From contig DYGW01000002.1 of NCBI GenBank assembly GCA_020724485.1, forward strand, positions 1 to 49,651: a DNA stretch of 49,651 nt. The letters are read 5' to 3'. Made by a program: the position numbers and the translations under genes. The notes under the pieces are model-generated. The model was not told the DNA's origin and ran no database searches. It worked only from the letters and a program-made list of their open reading frames with translations. The stretch's first letter is position 1, and every line of letters starts with the position of its first letter. This document shows positions 17,470-26,428 of the stretch, piece after piece. Origin of the DNA: Thermoflexus sp. GTDB taxonomy: Bacteria; Chloroflexota; Anaerolineae; Aggregatilineales; Aggregatilineaceae.

Positions 17470-20376
17470 ATGGCAGCACCTGTCTATGAAATGACCGTTG
17501 TCTCGCACACACACTGGGACCGCGAGTGGTACCGCACGTTCCAGGATTTCCGCCTGAGCCTGGTTCGCCTGGTGGACGACCTGCTCGACATCCTGGACAG
17601 CGACCCGGCCTTTCGCAGCTTCATGCTCGATGGGCAGACGATCATCCTGGAAGACTATCTGGCGCTGCGCCCGGAGCGCGAAGCCGATTTGCGGCGTCAC
17701 ATTCAGTCTAGGCGACTGGTCATTGGCCCCTGGCACATCCTGCCTGACGAGTTCCTGGTCGGGCCGGAGTCCACCGTGCGCAACCTGATGCTGGGGGCGG
17801 CGACCTGCGCCCGCTTCGGTGAGCGGATGCTGGTCGGCTATACGCCCGATCCGTTTGGGCACATCGGCCAGCTTCCGCAGATTCTGGCGGGCGTGGGCGT
17901 GGAGACGGCGATGTTCCGGCGCGGGCTGTCTGAGGAGCCGCTCGAGCTGTGGTGGGAAGCGCCGGACGGCACGCGCGTGCTGGCGCTGTACCTGCGCGAA
18001 GGCTACGGCAACCTGGAGTGGGCGCCCACCGATCCCGCCGTCTTCACGCGCATGGTCGAGCGCCAGATCGCGCTGCTGGGGCCGCATACGCGCACGAAGC
18101 ACCTGCTGCTGCTCAATGGGACGGATCACCAGCCGCCCCAGCCGGAAATCCCGACCCTGATTGGCGCGGCTAACGCTGCCCTGGAAGGTCGGGCGCGGCT
18201 GGTGCACGGCACCATCCCCGCCTATGCGCGGGCGGTGCGCGCGGCCCTGGGGCCTGACCCCGATCTACCCGTCGTGCGCGGCGAACTGCGCTCACCGCGC
18301 CGCCATCACCTGCTGCCGGGCGTGCTCTCGACGCGCATGTGGATCAAGCAGCGCAACCAGCAGTGCGAGACGCTGCTGGAGCGCTACGCGGAGCCGCTGG
18401 CCGCGTTGGGGACGCTGTGGGGCGCGCCGAGCCGCAGGGAAGATTTGTGGCAGAGCTGGCGCTTCCTGATCGAGAACCACCCGCACGACTCGATCTGCGG
18501 CTGCTCGATTGACCAGGTGCACGACGAGATGCGCATCCGCTTCGACTGGAGCGAGCAGATCGCCGAGCGGCTGGCCGGCGAGGGGCTGCGCGATCTGGCG
18601 GCTCACCTGAATACGGCGGTGCTGCCCGTCCCGTCGGTGCCGAATGTCGCCAGCGATCCGCCTGATTATGAAGTCACGACACTGCCCGCTGACCTGGCGC
18701 TGGTCGTCTTCAACCCAGTGCCGGGCGCGGCGACGGAGCAAGTCGAGGCTGACGTGCCCTGGCGGGGGCCGCAGCAGCATTACGCGCTGGGCGATGATCG
18801 CGGCGAGCCGGTGCCCGCCGCCTGGACGAAGGGCGGCGAGGAAGTGCTGGAGTCGCGCTGGCTGGCAGGCGACGAGTGGGCCGCGTTCCTGGAGCAGCTT
18901 GAGATCGGCATCTACCTCAACCGCCTGATCCGCGACGCTCGCGTGTGGCTGAATGGCGGCGAGCCGCGCCTTGAACTGATCCTCACCGAGCAGCACCCGC
19001 GCGACGTGATCAGCCTGGCGCGGCTGGCGCAAACGCTGCGCGAGCATCCCGCGCTGCGGGCGGCCCCGCGCTGCCATCTGACCGTGCTGTTCGGGCGTCC
19101 GTCCCGGCTGGCGTTCGAGGCGCGCGACGTGCCCGGCGTCGGTTGGCGGAGCTACCGGTTGCGGGCCGCGCCGGGGCCGGTTGAGGAGCGTCCCGCGCAG
19201 GTGACGCGCGAGACGGCCATCGAGAACGCCTGGCTGCGCGTCGAAGCCGACCCGATCACGGGTCGCCTGAGCGTGCTCGACAAGGCGACCGGGCGCGTCC
19301 TGCGCGATCTGAACGGGTTTGAGGACGGCGGCGACCGCGGCGACGAGTACAACTACTGCCCGCCGGAAAACGACTGGGTGGTGCGGACGCCCGCCGTCCC
19401 GCCGCTGATCGAGCGCGTGGACGCTGGCCCGCTGGGGCAGGCGCTGCGCGTCACCCTGGCGCTCGATCTGCCCGCGCGCCTGGCCCCGGAGCGCGACGCG
19501 CGCAGCGCCGAGATGGTGCGCGTGCCGGTCACGACGACGGCGGCGCTGCTGCCGCACGGGCGGCGCGTGGACATTCACACCGCGCTCGACAACCGGGCCG
19601 AGGATCACCGGCTGCGCGTCCTGTTCCCCAGCGGCGTGCGCAGCGAGCGGGCCATCGCCGACGGGCACTTCGACCGCATCGCCCGCACGCCCCAGCGGCA
19701 CGGCGACACATCGGATTGGATCGAGCAACCGCAGCCGACCGCGCCGCAGCGCGGATTCGTGGCGGTTGAGGCGGGCGGGCAGGGGCTGCTGGTGGCCGTG
19801 CGCGGCCTGCCGGAGTATGAGATAATCCCCGCCAGCGAGGGCGCGACGCTGGCCGTGACGCTGCTGCGCTGCGTGGGCTGGCTGTCGCGCGGCGACCTGG
19901 CCTGCCGCGTTGGGCACGCCGGACCGGAGATGGCCACGCCGGGCGGGCAGTGCCCAGGCCCTAGCGCGTTCGACCACAGCGTGATCCCGTTCGGCGGCGC
20001 GTTCAACCTGGACGCGGCGGCGCGCGAGGCGTATGCCTTTGGCGCGCCGCTAAGCGCGGCGGTCGCGCTGCTGGCCGAGGGACCGCTGCCCGCCACGCAG
20101 ACGGCGGTTGCCCTGGAGCCTGCGGCGCTGGTGCTCACCGCTGTCAAGCCCGCTGAAGCGGGCCAGGGGCTGATCGTGCGCTTCTACAACAGCAGCGAGA
20201 CGGCGGTGGAGGGCCGGGTGCGCTTTGGTTTCCCCGTGCGGGAGGTCGTGCCGGCGAACCTGCTCGAAGCGCCCGCTGGCCCGCCGTTGACCCCGGCGGA
20301 GGATGGCGCGTTCGTCGTGGCGGTGCCCGCCAAGCGCATCGTCACCCTGGCGGTGACGCCCGCGCCGCTCGTCTGA
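17470..20376 (+). CDS. GH38 alpha-mannosidase (mannosylglycerate hydrolase-like)
   Basis: A 968-residue family 38 glycoside hydrolase. The N-terminal catalytic domain starts with the zinc motif SHTHWDREWY (His13, Asp17) and continues to GYTPDPFGHIGQLPQIL, whose Asp127 is the expected nucleophile. ENHPHDSICGCSIDQVHDEM near residue 340 supplies further zinc ligands. The beta-sandwich C-terminal half is complete (EYNYCPPENDW, HGDTSDWIEQ). There is no signal peptide, so it is cytoplasmic and acts on imported or stored mannosides. MngB-type 2-O-mannosylglycerate hydrolases share this architecture and the HTHWDREWY start, but alpha-mannan oligosaccharides are equally possible. It is the last gene of the second sugar operon. 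Confidence 0.9.
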   Translation: MAAPVYEMTVVSHTHWDREWYRTFQDFRLSLVRLVDDLLDILDSDPAFRSFMLDGQTIILEDYLALRPEREADLRRHIQSRRLVIGPWHILPDEFLVGPESTVRNLMLGAATCARFGERMLVGYTPDPFGHIGQLPQILAGVGVETAMFRRGLSEEPLELWWEAPDGTRVLALYLREGYGNLEWAPTDPAVFTRMVERQIALLGPHTRTKHLLLLNGTDHQPPQPEIPTLIGAANAALEGRARLVHGTIPAYARAVRAALGPDPDLPVVRGELRSPRRHHLLPGVLSTRMWIKQRNQQCETLLERYAEPLAALGTLWGAPSRREDLWQSWRFLIENHPHDSICGCSIDQVHDEMRIRFDWSEQIAERLAGEGLRDLAAHLNTAVLPVPSVPNVASDPPDYEVTTLPADLALVVFNPVPGAATEQVEADVPWRGPQQHYALGDDRGEPVPAAWTKGGEEVLESRWLAGDEWAAFLEQLEIGIYLNRLIRDARVWLNGGEPRLELILTEQHPRDVISLARLAQTLREHPALRAAPRCHLTVLFGRPSRLAFEARDVPGVGWRSYRLRAAPGPVEERPAQVTRETAIENAWLRVEADPITGRLSVLDKATGRVLRDLNGFEDGGDRGDEYNYCPPENDWVVRTPAVPPLIERVDAGPLGQALRVTLALDLPARLAPERDARSAEMVRVPVTTTAALLPHGRRVDIHTALDNRAEDHRLRVLFPSGVRSERAIADGHFDRIARTPQRHGDTSDWIEQPQPTAPQRGFVAVEAGGQGLLVAVRGLPEYEIIPASEGATLAVTLLRCVGWLSRGDLACRVGHAGPEMATPGGQCPGPSAFDHSVIPFGGAFNLDAAAREAYAFGAPLSAAVALLAEGPLPATQTAVALEPAALVLTAVKPAEAGQGLIVRFYNSSETAVEGRVRFGFPVREVVPANLLEAPAGPPLTPAEDGAFVVAVPAKRIVTLAVTPAPLV

Positions 20377-20381
20377 GGGGG

Positions 20382-20416
20382 GCCAGTCCGGGCCTCGCCC
20401 CCGCGGGGAGACTGGC
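20382..20416 (+). terminator. Stem-loop after the mannosidase gene
   Basis: GCCAGTC (20382-20388) pairs with GACTGGC (20410-20416), and the 21-base loop contains a further GC-rich helix. No U-tract follows, so termination is uncertain. Confidence 0.45.
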
Positions 20417-20447
20417 TGATCAGCGGGTGATCGCCGCGTTTCCCGCT

Positions 20448-20476
20448 TTGGCAATCGCGCCCAAGAATCCGATAAT
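20448..20476 (+). promoter_or_regulatory. Sigma70-like promoter of the heliorhodopsin gene
   Basis: TTGGCA (20448-20453), 17-base spacer, GATAAT (20471-20476). The expected start is near 20483, giving a leader of about 86 bases. This suggests the gene is transcribed separately from the mannosidase operon. Confidence 0.75.
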
Positions 20477-20568
20477 CTGTAGCGGTTCAGCGCACGACAC
20501 GGCTCCGCCCGTGTCTGGCCTCGCCTTGCGCCGGTCACTTATCCCAAGCACACAGGAAGAAATGAGTC

Positions 20569-21345
20569 ATGATGGGAGCAACCGATCAACCGTACACGAA
20601 GCTACGCCGTTTCAACGCCCTGATGGGCGCGTTCCATTTCGTGCAGGGCGTGCTGATGCTCGCCCTCAGCAACGACTTCACCGTCCCGATCAACACCTAT
20701 TTCCTCAAGTTCGACGAGGCGACCGAGAGCCTGGTTTCGAACCCGCAGACGGCGTTTGAGCTGCCGCTGGGGCCGTTCATCGCGTCGTTCCTGTTCATGT
20801 CGGCGCTGGCCCACTTCCTGGTTGCCGCGCCGGGCATCTACCCGTGGTATGTGCGCAACCTGAAGAAGGGCGTCAACTACGCCCGCTGGATCGAGTACTC
20901 GTTCAGTTCCTCGGTCATGATCGTGGCCATCGCCGCGCTGTTCGGCATGTATGACATCGGCGCGCTGGTGCTCATCTTCGCCCTGAACGCGACGATGATC
21001 CTCTTCGGCTGGATGATGGAACTGCACAACCAGACCACGCCCAAGACGGACTGGACGGCCTTCATCTTCGGATCGCTGGCGGGGATCGTGCCCTGGATCG
21101 CCGTGGGCATCTACTTCGTCGGCTCGATCACCAGCGGCGAGAACGTGCCCAACTTTGTCTACGCCATCTACATCTCGCTGTTCATCTTCTTCAACATCTT
21201 TGCCGTGAACATGGTGCTGCAGTACAAGAAGGTGGGGCGCTGGCAGGACTACCTCTACGGCGAGCGGACGTATATCGTGCTCAGCCTGGTGGCTAAGTCG
21301 CTGCTGGCCTGGCAGGTCTTCTTCGGGACGCTGCAGCCGAGCTAG
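20569..21345 (+). CDS. Heliorhodopsin
   Basis: A 258-residue seven-helix retinal protein. The last helix reads YGERTYIVLSLVAKSLLAWQ with the retinal Schiff-base lysine at Lys243. ARWIEYSFSSSVM in helix 3 supplies the counterion Glu109. His23 (AFHFVQG), His82 (ALAHFLV) and Ser239 match the polar residues described around the chromophore in heliorhodopsin 48C12. These signatures separate it from type-1 rhodopsins. Heliorhodopsins have an inverted topology (N-terminus inside) and slow photocycles; ion transport is not general and the role is debated. AGGAAGA (20554-20560) precedes the ATG by eight bases. It has its own promoter and downstream hairpins, so it looks monocistronic. No carotenoid or retinal biosynthesis gene is in the window. 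Confidence 0.95.
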   Translation: MMGATDQPYTKLRRFNALMGAFHFVQGVLMLALSNDFTVPINTYFLKFDEATESLVSNPQTAFELPLGPFIASFLFMSALAHFLVAAPGIYPWYVRNLKKGVNYARWIEYSFSSSVMIVAIAALFGMYDIGALVLIFALNATMILFGWMMELHNQTTPKTDWTAFIFGSLAGIVPWIAVGIYFVGSITSGENVPNFVYAIYISLFIFFNIFAVNMVLQYKKVGRWQDYLYGERTYIVLSLVAKSLLAWQVFFGTLQPS

Positions 21346-21370
21346 GCGCTGGCGCGCGACGATCTTACGC

Positions 21371-21434
21371 GGGGGCGGGTTTGGCCCCCATGCAGACGGA
21401 CGGGCGGTCTGGTGTCAGGTCGCCCGTTTCTGTT
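21371..21434 (+). terminator. Two hairpins after heliorhodopsin
   Basis: GGGGGC/GCCCCC (21371-21376 with 21384-21389), then ACGGGCG/CGCCCGT (21400-21406 with 21421-21427), the second followed by TTCTGTT. The second is the likelier terminator. They also separate this gene from the convergent carboxylase gene. Confidence 0.6.
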
Positions 21435-21454
21435 GGGTGAGACGGAGGCGTAGC

Positions 21455-24106
21455 CTAGCCCGTATTCTTCAGGCCGGCAGCGATGCCGTTGACGGTGAGC
21501 ATGAACGCCTGCCACAGGTCCTGGTAGGCAGGCGCTGTCGGGTCAAGCTGGCGCAGTTCGCGCAGCAGTTCCACCTGGATGAAGTTCAGCGGGTCAATGT
21601 ACGGGTTGCGGCGCTCGATGGAGTGGCGGATGACCGGCATCTCGGCCAGCAGGGCTTCCTGGCCGGTGATGGCCGTGATCCACTGGCAGGCGCGGGCGTA
21701 TTCGCCCTCGATCTCGCCGAAGATGGCCTCGCGCACCGCCGGGTCGCTCACCAGCGAGGCGTACAGCCGGGCGATGCCCATGTCCGCTTTGGCCAGGTCC
21801 AGCTCAACGTTTTGGATCAGCGCGGAGAAGAACGGCCATTCGCGGTACATGGCGTGCAGCAGGTCGAGACTCTCGTTGGCGCAGTAGGCGGCGAAAGCGT
21901 GGCCGACGCCGTACCAACTGGGGATGATGGCCCGGCTCTGCATCCAGGAGAACACCCAGGGGATGGCCCGTATCTGGGCAAACCCGCCCTGGCCGCGCCT
22001 GGCCGGGCGCGACCCGATGGGCATCTCGGCGAGTTCGTTGATCGGCGTGGCCTGCTGCCAGTAGTTGAGGAAGCCGGGCGTCTCGTAGACGAGGCGGCGA
22101 AAGGCGGCCTGGCCCGCACTGGCAAGCTCGGCCATAGCCTCGCGCCACTCCGGGCGCAGGCCGGTCAGTGGGGGCGCGGCGGTGCTCAGCAGCGCGGCGT
22201 GCGTCACTTCGTGTAAATGGCGGCGGGCGATATCGGCGTTGCTGTAGCGGTGGGCGATGACTTCGCCCTGCTCGGTGATCTTAATCTGCCCGCGCATGGC
22301 GCCAGGGGGTTGGGCGAGGATGGCGCGGTTGGTGGGGCCGCCGCCGCGCCCGATGCTGCCGCCCCGCCCGTGAAACAGCTCCAGGGTGACGCCGTGCGCG
22401 TCGCAGACGGCGCCAAGCTGCTCCTGTGCCGCGTACAGCCCCCAGTTAGAGGCCAGGTATCCGCCGTCTTTGGCGCTGTCCGAATAGCCGAGCATCACCT
22501 GCAGATGGTTGCCCCGCCCGGCGAGATAGTCCTGGAAGGAGGGCATGGCCAGCAGGTCGCGGACAGTGTCCGGCGCGGCGCGCAGGTCGTCTATCGTCTC
22601 GAACAGCGGCACCAGGTTCACGTTGCGCTGGATGCCGACTTCATGGGCGAAGAGCAGCAGGGTCAGCACGTCGCTGGGCGCGCTGCTCATGCTGGCGATG
22701 ACCGTGTCTATCGCCGCCGGGCCGTAGCGGGAATGGGCAGTGGCGATCATGCGCCAGGTGGCGATGACGCGGTTCGTCGGCTCGGAGAAGGCCGGTTCGA
22801 CGGGAAAGAGCGGGCGCGGGTTGACGATCTCGCACAGCAGGTGGGCCTGCCTGTCTGGCTCTGGCAGGGCCAGGTACTCCGGGCAGATCTCGTAGGCGCG
22901 CAGAATCTCGTCAATGGCCGCCGCGTAGACCCGCGCATCGTCGCGCACCTCCAGCGGGACCAGGTGCAGCCTGAATAGCTCCACCTGGCGGATCAGCCGG
23001 CTCAGCGCGCCATCGGCGACGCGCTCGGCACCGTGAGCGGCCAGGCTGTCCTTGATCAGGCGCAGGTCGGCCAGCAGGTCGTCCCCGCTCCCGTAGCTGT
23101 CCGCGCCTAGCTTCTCCCAGATGATGTCGAGCATCTCGCGGTAAAGCTCGCCGGGGAAACGCAGCGTGTCCCCGTCACGTTGCTGGGCAATGGCCGCGCG
23201 CAGCGCGCCCGCAGGGGGCAGGTCGTCGGTGGACTGGGTGAGATGCTCGCGCAGGAAGGCGACCGCCTCGCGGTAGACAGCGCTGATCGCGGCGCGCTGC
23301 GCCCGTAGCGTGTCCAGCGTGACCCCCGGCGTGACGTTGGGGTGGCCGTCGCGGTCGCCGCCGACCCACGAACTGTAGCGCACCAGCGGCGGCAGGGCGC
23401 GCCAGTCCTCGGCGGGGTAGTACGCTTGCAAGCTGGCGCGCAGATCGTCCGTCAGGGCGATGAGCACGTCCATGACCACCGAGGTCAGGAAGTAGACCAC
23501 GAAATCCACCTCGTCGGCGATGGAGGCGCGCGAGGCACGGGTGGGGCGCGTCTGCCATAGCTCCTCGATCTCCTCGGCGAGGGCCGCTTCGAGGGCGCTC
23601 ATCTCGCGCGGCAGCAGGGATTCGCGCTCGCGGCGGGTCATCATCTGGACGATGTGCCGCTGCTTGACGAGCACCTCTTTGCGCTTGGCTTCGGTGGGGT
23701 GGGCGGTCAACACCAGACGCACAGTGATCCGCCCCAGCAGATCGCGTACCTGGGCGGCGCTGAGGCCCGCCGCGTGCAGCGCGCGGATGGCATCGCCGAT
23801 GGACTCGCTCAGCGCCTCATCTGCCTCGCGCTGGCGCAGCACGCGGATGCGCTGCTGGTCTTCGGCGGCGTTGATCAGTTGGAAGTAGTTGCTGAACGCC
23901 TTGATCAGGATGCGCTTGCCCGCGAGGTTCTGCTGGCGGATGTGGGCGAGCAGGGCGTCAGCAGCGCCCGGCTCGTCGGCGCGGCGCGCTTTGGCCGCCG
24001 CGCGCACCGCCTCGACCGTGTCGAAGGCGTCGTCACCGTGCTGCTCGCGGATGACCACGCCCAGTAAGCCGCCGAGCAGACGGATGTCAGCGCTGAGAGG
24101 ATTCAT
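21455..24106 (-). CDS. ppc: Phosphoenolpyruvate carboxylase
   Basis: An 883-residue enzyme that adds bicarbonate to phosphoenolpyruvate to give oxaloacetate, refilling the TCA cycle. Family motifs are intact: LTAHPTEAKRK with the catalytic His136, VGGDRDGHPNVT, MLGYSDSAKDGGYLAS, FHGRGGSIGRGGGP and the C-terminal LTVNGIAAGLKNTG ending in the conserved Asn-Thr-Gly. I chose the ATG at 24106 (MNPLSADIRLLG) because AGGA lies six bases upstream; an ATG 11 codons earlier has no ribosome-binding sequence. It is a single gene convergent with heliorhodopsin. The upstream gap (24107-24248) holds a GTAGGGGCG-type palindrome and no clear promoter. Confidence 0.96.
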   Translation of the reverse strand: MNPLSADIRLLGGLLGVVIREQHGDDAFDTVEAVRAAAKARRADEPGAADALLAHIRQQNLAGKRILIKAFSNYFQLINAAEDQQRIRVLRQREADEALSESIGDAIRALHAAGLSAAQVRDLLGRITVRLVLTAHPTEAKRKEVLVKQRHIVQMMTRRERESLLPREMSALEAALAEEIEELWQTRPTRASRASIADEVDFVVYFLTSVVMDVLIALTDDLRASLQAYYPAEDWRALPPLVRYSSWVGGDRDGHPNVTPGVTLDTLRAQRAAISAVYREAVAFLREHLTQSTDDLPPAGALRAAIAQQRDGDTLRFPGELYREMLDIIWEKLGADSYGSGDDLLADLRLIKDSLAAHGAERVADGALSRLIRQVELFRLHLVPLEVRDDARVYAAAIDEILRAYEICPEYLALPEPDRQAHLLCEIVNPRPLFPVEPAFSEPTNRVIATWRMIATAHSRYGPAAIDTVIASMSSAPSDVLTLLLFAHEVGIQRNVNLVPLFETIDDLRAAPDTVRDLLAMPSFQDYLAGRGNHLQVMLGYSDSAKDGGYLASNWGLYAAQEQLGAVCDAHGVTLELFHGRGGSIGRGGGPTNRAILAQPPGAMRGQIKITEQGEVIAHRYSNADIARRHLHEVTHAALLSTAAPPLTGLRPEWREAMAELASAGQAAFRRLVYETPGFLNYWQQATPINELAEMPIGSRPARRGQGGFAQIRAIPWVFSWMQSRAIIPSWYGVGHAFAAYCANESLDLLHAMYREWPFFSALIQNVELDLAKADMGIARLYASLVSDPAVREAIFGEIEGEYARACQWITAITGQEALLAEMPVIRHSIERRNPYIDPLNFIQVELLRELRQLDPTAPAYQDLWQAFMLTVNGIAAGLKNTG

Positions 24107-24189
24107 GGCCTGTCCTGACTGTGCTTCCGCCAAGATCATAGCAGGGCGGTGGGCAGTTGTCGTGTGCGGCCAGCAGGTAGAGACAAATC

Positions 24190-24215
24190 AGGGGCGTATG
24201 CGATACGCCCCTACG
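24190..24215. repeat. GTAGGGGCG-family palindrome, copy 1
   Basis: AGGGGCGTAT (24190-24199) pairs with ATACGCCCCT (24203-24212) around a GCG loop and is followed by ACG. It belongs to a five-member family with shared outer arms and variable centres. Confidence 0.8.
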
Positions 24216-24248
24216 AGCACATATGGCGGAGCAGTCACGCCGGATGCC

Positions 24249-25244
24249 CTACGCTACCTTCTTGGAAGCCTGCGGATCGAACGCATCGCGCATCCCGTCG
24301 CCAATGATATACAGGCACAGGACCGTGAGCACGATCAGGAATCCGGGCAGAAAGACTAGGTGCGGCCCACGATCAAAGAAACTCTGCGCGTTGTTCAGCA
24401 TATTGCCCCAACTGGGCGTCGGCGGCCTGACCCCCAGCCCCAGGTAGCTTAAGGCCGATTCCACCAGGATCAGCGAGCCGACGTCAATCGCCAGCGTCAC
24501 CACGATGATCGAGAAGACATTCGGCAGGATGTGGACAAACATGATCCGCCAGGAACCTGCGCCCATAGCGCGGGCCGCGATGGTGTATTCGAGTTCGCGC
24601 CGGGCCAGCGTTTCGCCGCGTACCAGTCGCATGGTGCCCGTCCAGCCCAGAAAGGTCAGGATCAGGATCAACACGACTACCGAGGAGCCGAGCGCGCTCT
24701 GCTGCGCGCGCAGCACTGAGGCGACGATCAACAGCAAGAACAGGGTGGGAATCGAGTTCAGCGTGGTCACAAACCACATGATCGCATCGTCAATGAACCC
24801 CAGCGGCCCGCCCTGGTAATACCCGGCAATGACACCAACCGTCACCCCAATGGCTAGCGAACCGATGGCTGCCGAGAAAGCAATGGTCAGCGAGACGCGC
24901 CCGGCATATAGCAACCGTGCCAGTTCGTCACGTCCCAAGTCGTCAGTTCCCAGAATGTGCCCTGGCGATCCAATGGAGAGAAACGCGGCGCTGTCGGTGC
25001 GGGTGTAACTGACATTGAGAGCATCTGTGATGACTGGGGCCAGCAGTGACAGCAGCGCCAGCAGGAGGACAATGGCGATAGCGACCAGGGTCAGATAGTC
25101 TCGCCGCAGCCGCCGCAGCGCTAATGTGTACAGCGATTCGCTGGCACCAGACCGCTCTTCACTCAGGGAAAGCACGGCGCTGGTGGACTCTTCGGGCGTG
25201 ACTGTCGTTTGGGGAACGGGTGTCGTCTTTGTTTCAGTTGTCAT
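24249..25244 (-). CDS. Peptide/oligosaccharide ABC permease, DppC/OppC type
   Basis: A 331-residue permease. The N-terminal 50 residues are cytoplasmic and Thr/Ser-rich. TM1 is about residues 52-74 (YLTLVAIAIVLLLALLSLLAPVI). HILGTDDLGRDELARLLYAGRVSLTIAF is the diagnostic DppC signature. The EAA loop is RRELEYTIAARAMGAGSWRIMFVHILPNV, and the end has GVRPPTPSWGNMLNNAQ. It is the third gene of the cluster after the binding protein and DppB, seven bases from the DppB stop. No DppD/DppF ATPase follows; the next gene is ppc, so ATPase must come from elsewhere. Confidence 0.94.
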   Translation of the reverse strand: MTTETKTTPVPQTTVTPEESTSAVLSLSEERSGASESLYTLALRRLRRDYLTLVAIAIVLLLALLSLLAPVITDALNVSYTRTDSAAFLSIGSPGHILGTDDLGRDELARLLYAGRVSLTIAFSAAIGSLAIGVTVGVIAGYYQGGPLGFIDDAIMWFVTTLNSIPTLFLLLIVASVLRAQQSALGSSVVVLILILTFLGWTGTMRLVRGETLARRELEYTIAARAMGAGSWRIMFVHILPNVFSIIVVTLAIDVGSLILVESALSYLGLGVRPPTPSWGNMLNNAQSFFDRGPHLVFLPGFLIVLTVLCLYIIGDGMRDAFDPQASKKVA

Positions 25245-25251
25245 CGCTTGC

Positions 25252-26319
25252 CTACCCTAACCGAATGCGCGGATCGATCAGCGCATACAGAATATCTGAC
25301 AGCAAATACCCCAGAACGGTTATCACGCCGCTCAACAGGACCACCGCCATGACCATCGGGTAATCCTGTTGAATGACTGCTTCAAACGACAGTCGTCCTA
25401 GCCCAGGCCAAGAGAAGATGGTTTCGGTGATCACTGCGCCGCTCAACAGGCTGGGAATCGCCGGGCCTAGAATGGTGGCGATGGGGATCAGCGCATTGCG
25501 GGTCGCGTGAACAAACCAGACCTTCGAATTGGGCAACCCCTTCGCCTGCGCCGTTCGAATGTAATCCTGACTGAGCACATCCAACGTAGAGGTGCGCATG
25601 TAGCGTGAAAGCACGGCAATCCACCCCGTCCCCAGCGTGAAAACCGGCAAGACCAGGTGACTCACGCGATCCTCAAGGGTGACACAGCCCTTGATCGTCA
25701 AGGGACACTGATTGCCCATTGGCAAGGCTCCCAGCCATTTGCCAAATACCAGGATCAACATCAGCCCCAACCAGAACACCGGCACGGCGTTGAACAAGAC
25801 AGCCAGGACGCGAGAACTATTGTCGAAAAGGCTGCCCCGCCGGACCGCTGACAGGATGCCGATAGGAATCCCGATGCTAAAGCCAAGCACCAACGCCGTG
25901 AAGCCTAGCTGCACCGTCGCGCCGGCGCGCTGTTTGAGCATGTCAATGACTGGGCGCTTATAAAATAATGATCGCCCGAAATCCAGACGAATAATGCCTC
26001 CGCTCGTGCCCGGCTTGGTGCCTATCTCGTTGCCCTGCCGATCAAAGACCGGCACGTCGCGCCCGCCCCACAGCGTGACCCCCAACACCTTGATCGGCTT
26101 TTCGCCCAACAACCAGCGCACATATTGCACCGGGAGCGGGTCATTGAAGCCCAGCTTCTCTTGCATCGCCTCGCGTTGTTTGGCAGGCACTTTGGGATCA
26201 AACGTCAAGGCCGCCGCCGGTCCGCCCGGCGCTGCCGACATAATCAGAAACGAGAGCACCGTGATCCCCAATATGGTTGGGATGGCCTGGATCAAACGCC
26301 TCAGAACATATCGCCCCAC
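25252..26319 (-). CDS. Peptide/oligosaccharide ABC permease, DppB/OppB type
   Basis: A 355-residue permease starting at GTG (MGRYVLRRLIQAIPTILGITVLSFLIM), with AGAGG about eight bases upstream. TM1 is about residues 9-31. A long extracytoplasmic loop (residues 35-125) contains FDPKVPAKQREAMQEKLGFNDPLPVQYVRWLLGE and is longer than in E. coli DppB. The EAA-like loop is DYIRTAQAKGLPNSKVWFVHATRNALIPI, followed by SGAVITETIFSWPGLGRLSFEAV. It couples with the DppC-type subunit encoded next. Confidence 0.94.
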   Translation of the reverse strand: MGRYVLRRLIQAIPTILGITVLSFLIMSAAPGGPAAALTFDPKVPAKQREAMQEKLGFNDPLPVQYVRWLLGEKPIKVLGVTLWGGRDVPVFDRQGNEIGTKPGTSGGIIRLDFGRSLFYKRPVIDMLKQRAGATVQLGFTALVLGFSIGIPIGILSAVRRGSLFDNSSRVLAVLFNAVPVFWLGLMLILVFGKWLGALPMGNQCPLTIKGCVTLEDRVSHLVLPVFTLGTGWIAVLSRYMRTSTLDVLSQDYIRTAQAKGLPNSKVWFVHATRNALIPIATILGPAIPSLLSGAVITETIFSWPGLGRLSFEAVIQQDYPMVMAVVLLSGVITVLGYLLSDILYALIDPRIRLG

Positions 26320-26357
26320 CGCAACACCTCTTCTGTCCCCATTGACCTCATTAGAAG

Positions 26358-26394
26358 GGTCTGGTCGGTTACGGGGTGTGTAACCGACCAGACC
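26358..26394 (-). terminator. Strong hairpin between binding-protein and DppB genes
   Basis: A perfect 15-bp stem (26358-26372 with 26380-26394; GGTCTGGTCGGTTAC) and a 7-base loop, 35 bases after the binding-protein stop on the minus strand. No U-tract. Probably keeps binding-protein mRNA in excess of the permease message. Confidence 0.75.
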
Positions 26395-26428
26395 GGCATG
26401 AACTCATGCACGACTCGGACGAATAGTG

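Noticed and set aside
18292-19977. Minus-strand frame of 561 codons inside the GH38 gene
   Set aside because: Composition is that of an antisense shadow; GH38 motifs on the plus strand are continuous throughout.
22217-22978. Plus-strand frames opposite phosphoenolpyruvate carboxylase
   Set aside because: Shadows of a complete, motif-rich carboxylase gene on the minus strand.
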